This document shows, in pieces, positions 63,642 to 64,000 of a DNA stretch of 64,000 nt; the first letter of the stretch is position 1; the number at the start of each line of letters is the position of its first letter. The stretch spans positions 124,001 through 188,000 of the forward strand of contig NZ_JAUKPO010000007.1 in NCBI RefSeq assembly GCF_030503435.1, written 5' to 3'. The translations under genes and the position numbers were made by a program. The notes beneath the pieces were generated by a model that had not been told where the DNA came from, ran no database searches, and was given only the letters and a program-made list of their open reading frames with translations. This DNA is from Rhodocytophaga aerolata (GTDB taxonomy: Bacteria > Bacteroidota > Bacteroidia > Cytophagales > 172606-1).

Positions 63642-64000
63642 ATGGCAAGCAAACAGCACTATAGCAACCACCGGTATTATAACCCGGTTTATTATTATTT
63701 ATTAGTTCCAGCTGGTTTTGCTTTTCTTGTGTTATCTACAGCATATTTTGTTATACATGGGTTCATGCAACAGCAGTGGATGCAAGGAGTATATTATTTA
63801 TTGGCTGGCGTCATAGTAGCAGCGGTTATTGTGTGGATGCAACAAAATGCTGTTACCACGCAGAAGAGAATTATTTTACAGGAAATGCGGCTCCGGTATT
63901 TTATTATTACCGGCAAACCCTTTAATCCAATTGAACACAAGCTCAAAACCGACCAGATTATAGCTCTCCGTTTTGCCAGTGATGGAGAACTGATACCATT
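63642..64000 (+). CDS. DUF6526 family membrane protein, cut at the window end
   Basis: A 119-codon partial gene from ATG 63642 running off the window. After a short polar start (ASKQHYSNHRYYNPVYYY) two hydrophobic helices (about 20-40 and 50-66) are joined by a short loop, then RIILQEMRLRYFIITGKP and DQIIALRFASDGELIP, a motif diagnostic of DUF6526. Function unknown; probably about 145 residues when complete. Confidence 0.75.
   Translation, partial: MASKQHYSNHRYYNPVYYYLLVPAGFAFLVLSTAYFVIHGFMQQQWMQGVYYLLAGVIVAAVIVWMQQNAVTTQKRIILQEMRLRYFIITGKPFNPIEHKLKTDQIIALRFASDGELIP

Overview
The window is a stretch of chromosome from a Bacteroidota bacterium, most likely order Cytophagales. The signs are a SusC/SusD pair with a FecR regulator, a TonB receptor paired with a DUF4249 lipoprotein, a DUF5103 type IX secretion plug protein, Bacteroidota-typical families (DUF3276, DUF4159, DUF5777, DUF6526), AT-rich spacers, few clear Shine-Dalgarno sites, and a tRNA without an encoded CCA end. 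The genus is not decided by the sequence.

Layout. 1-13.6 kb: envelope and housekeeping genes, mostly on the minus strand (coiled-coil membrane protein, lipoprotein, DUF4038 glycoside hydrolase, FAD oxidoreductase, redoxin, phosphopantetheinyl transferase, WD40 protein, DivIVA-domain protein, folB, trxA, dnaE, FMN-binding oxidase). 13.7-23.6 kb: nutrient uptake, with a TonB receptor/DUF4249 operon divergent from fecR-susC-susD. 23.6-34.8 kb: STAS-like protein, DUF58, RlpA, DUF3276, AI-2E-type permease, YchF, an isolated Cas6-like endoribonuclease, DUF5103, ABC-F ATPase, and a flavin-binding stress protein. 34.9-37.6 kb: tRNA-Leu(CAG), an AT-rich region rich in hairpins, then a type I restriction S-like/M-like pair without an R subunit. 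37.7-46.3 kb: Gfo/Idh/MocA oxidoreductase, an ECF sigma factor overlapping a membrane protein that ends in a beta-barrel, a haem-motif lipoprotein/OB-fold/YceI/DUF5777 cluster, and a PRC-barrel protein with a regular 18-residue coiled-coil repeat. 46.4-54.7 kb: rsmE, DUF4159, a CdiI-like immunity protein, then an accessory-looking run with three paralogous secreted proteins around an S41 protease lipoprotein. 55-64 kb: fatty acid desaturase, smc, HtrA-type protease, TlpA-type thioredoxin, yajQ and a DUF6526 gene cut by the window end.

The parts most worth a second look are: the Cas6 gene with no other cas gene, preceded by a 12-nt direct repeat whose first copy sits in CRISPR-repeat-like sequence; the S/M-like pair whose methylase has HPPY in place of the catalytic NPPY; the ECF sigma factor with its apparently envelope-spanning partner; the three-copy secreted family; and a gene-free interval with two plus-strand terminators that may end small RNAs. 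No complete CRISPR array, insertion sequence, rRNA or prophage was recognised.
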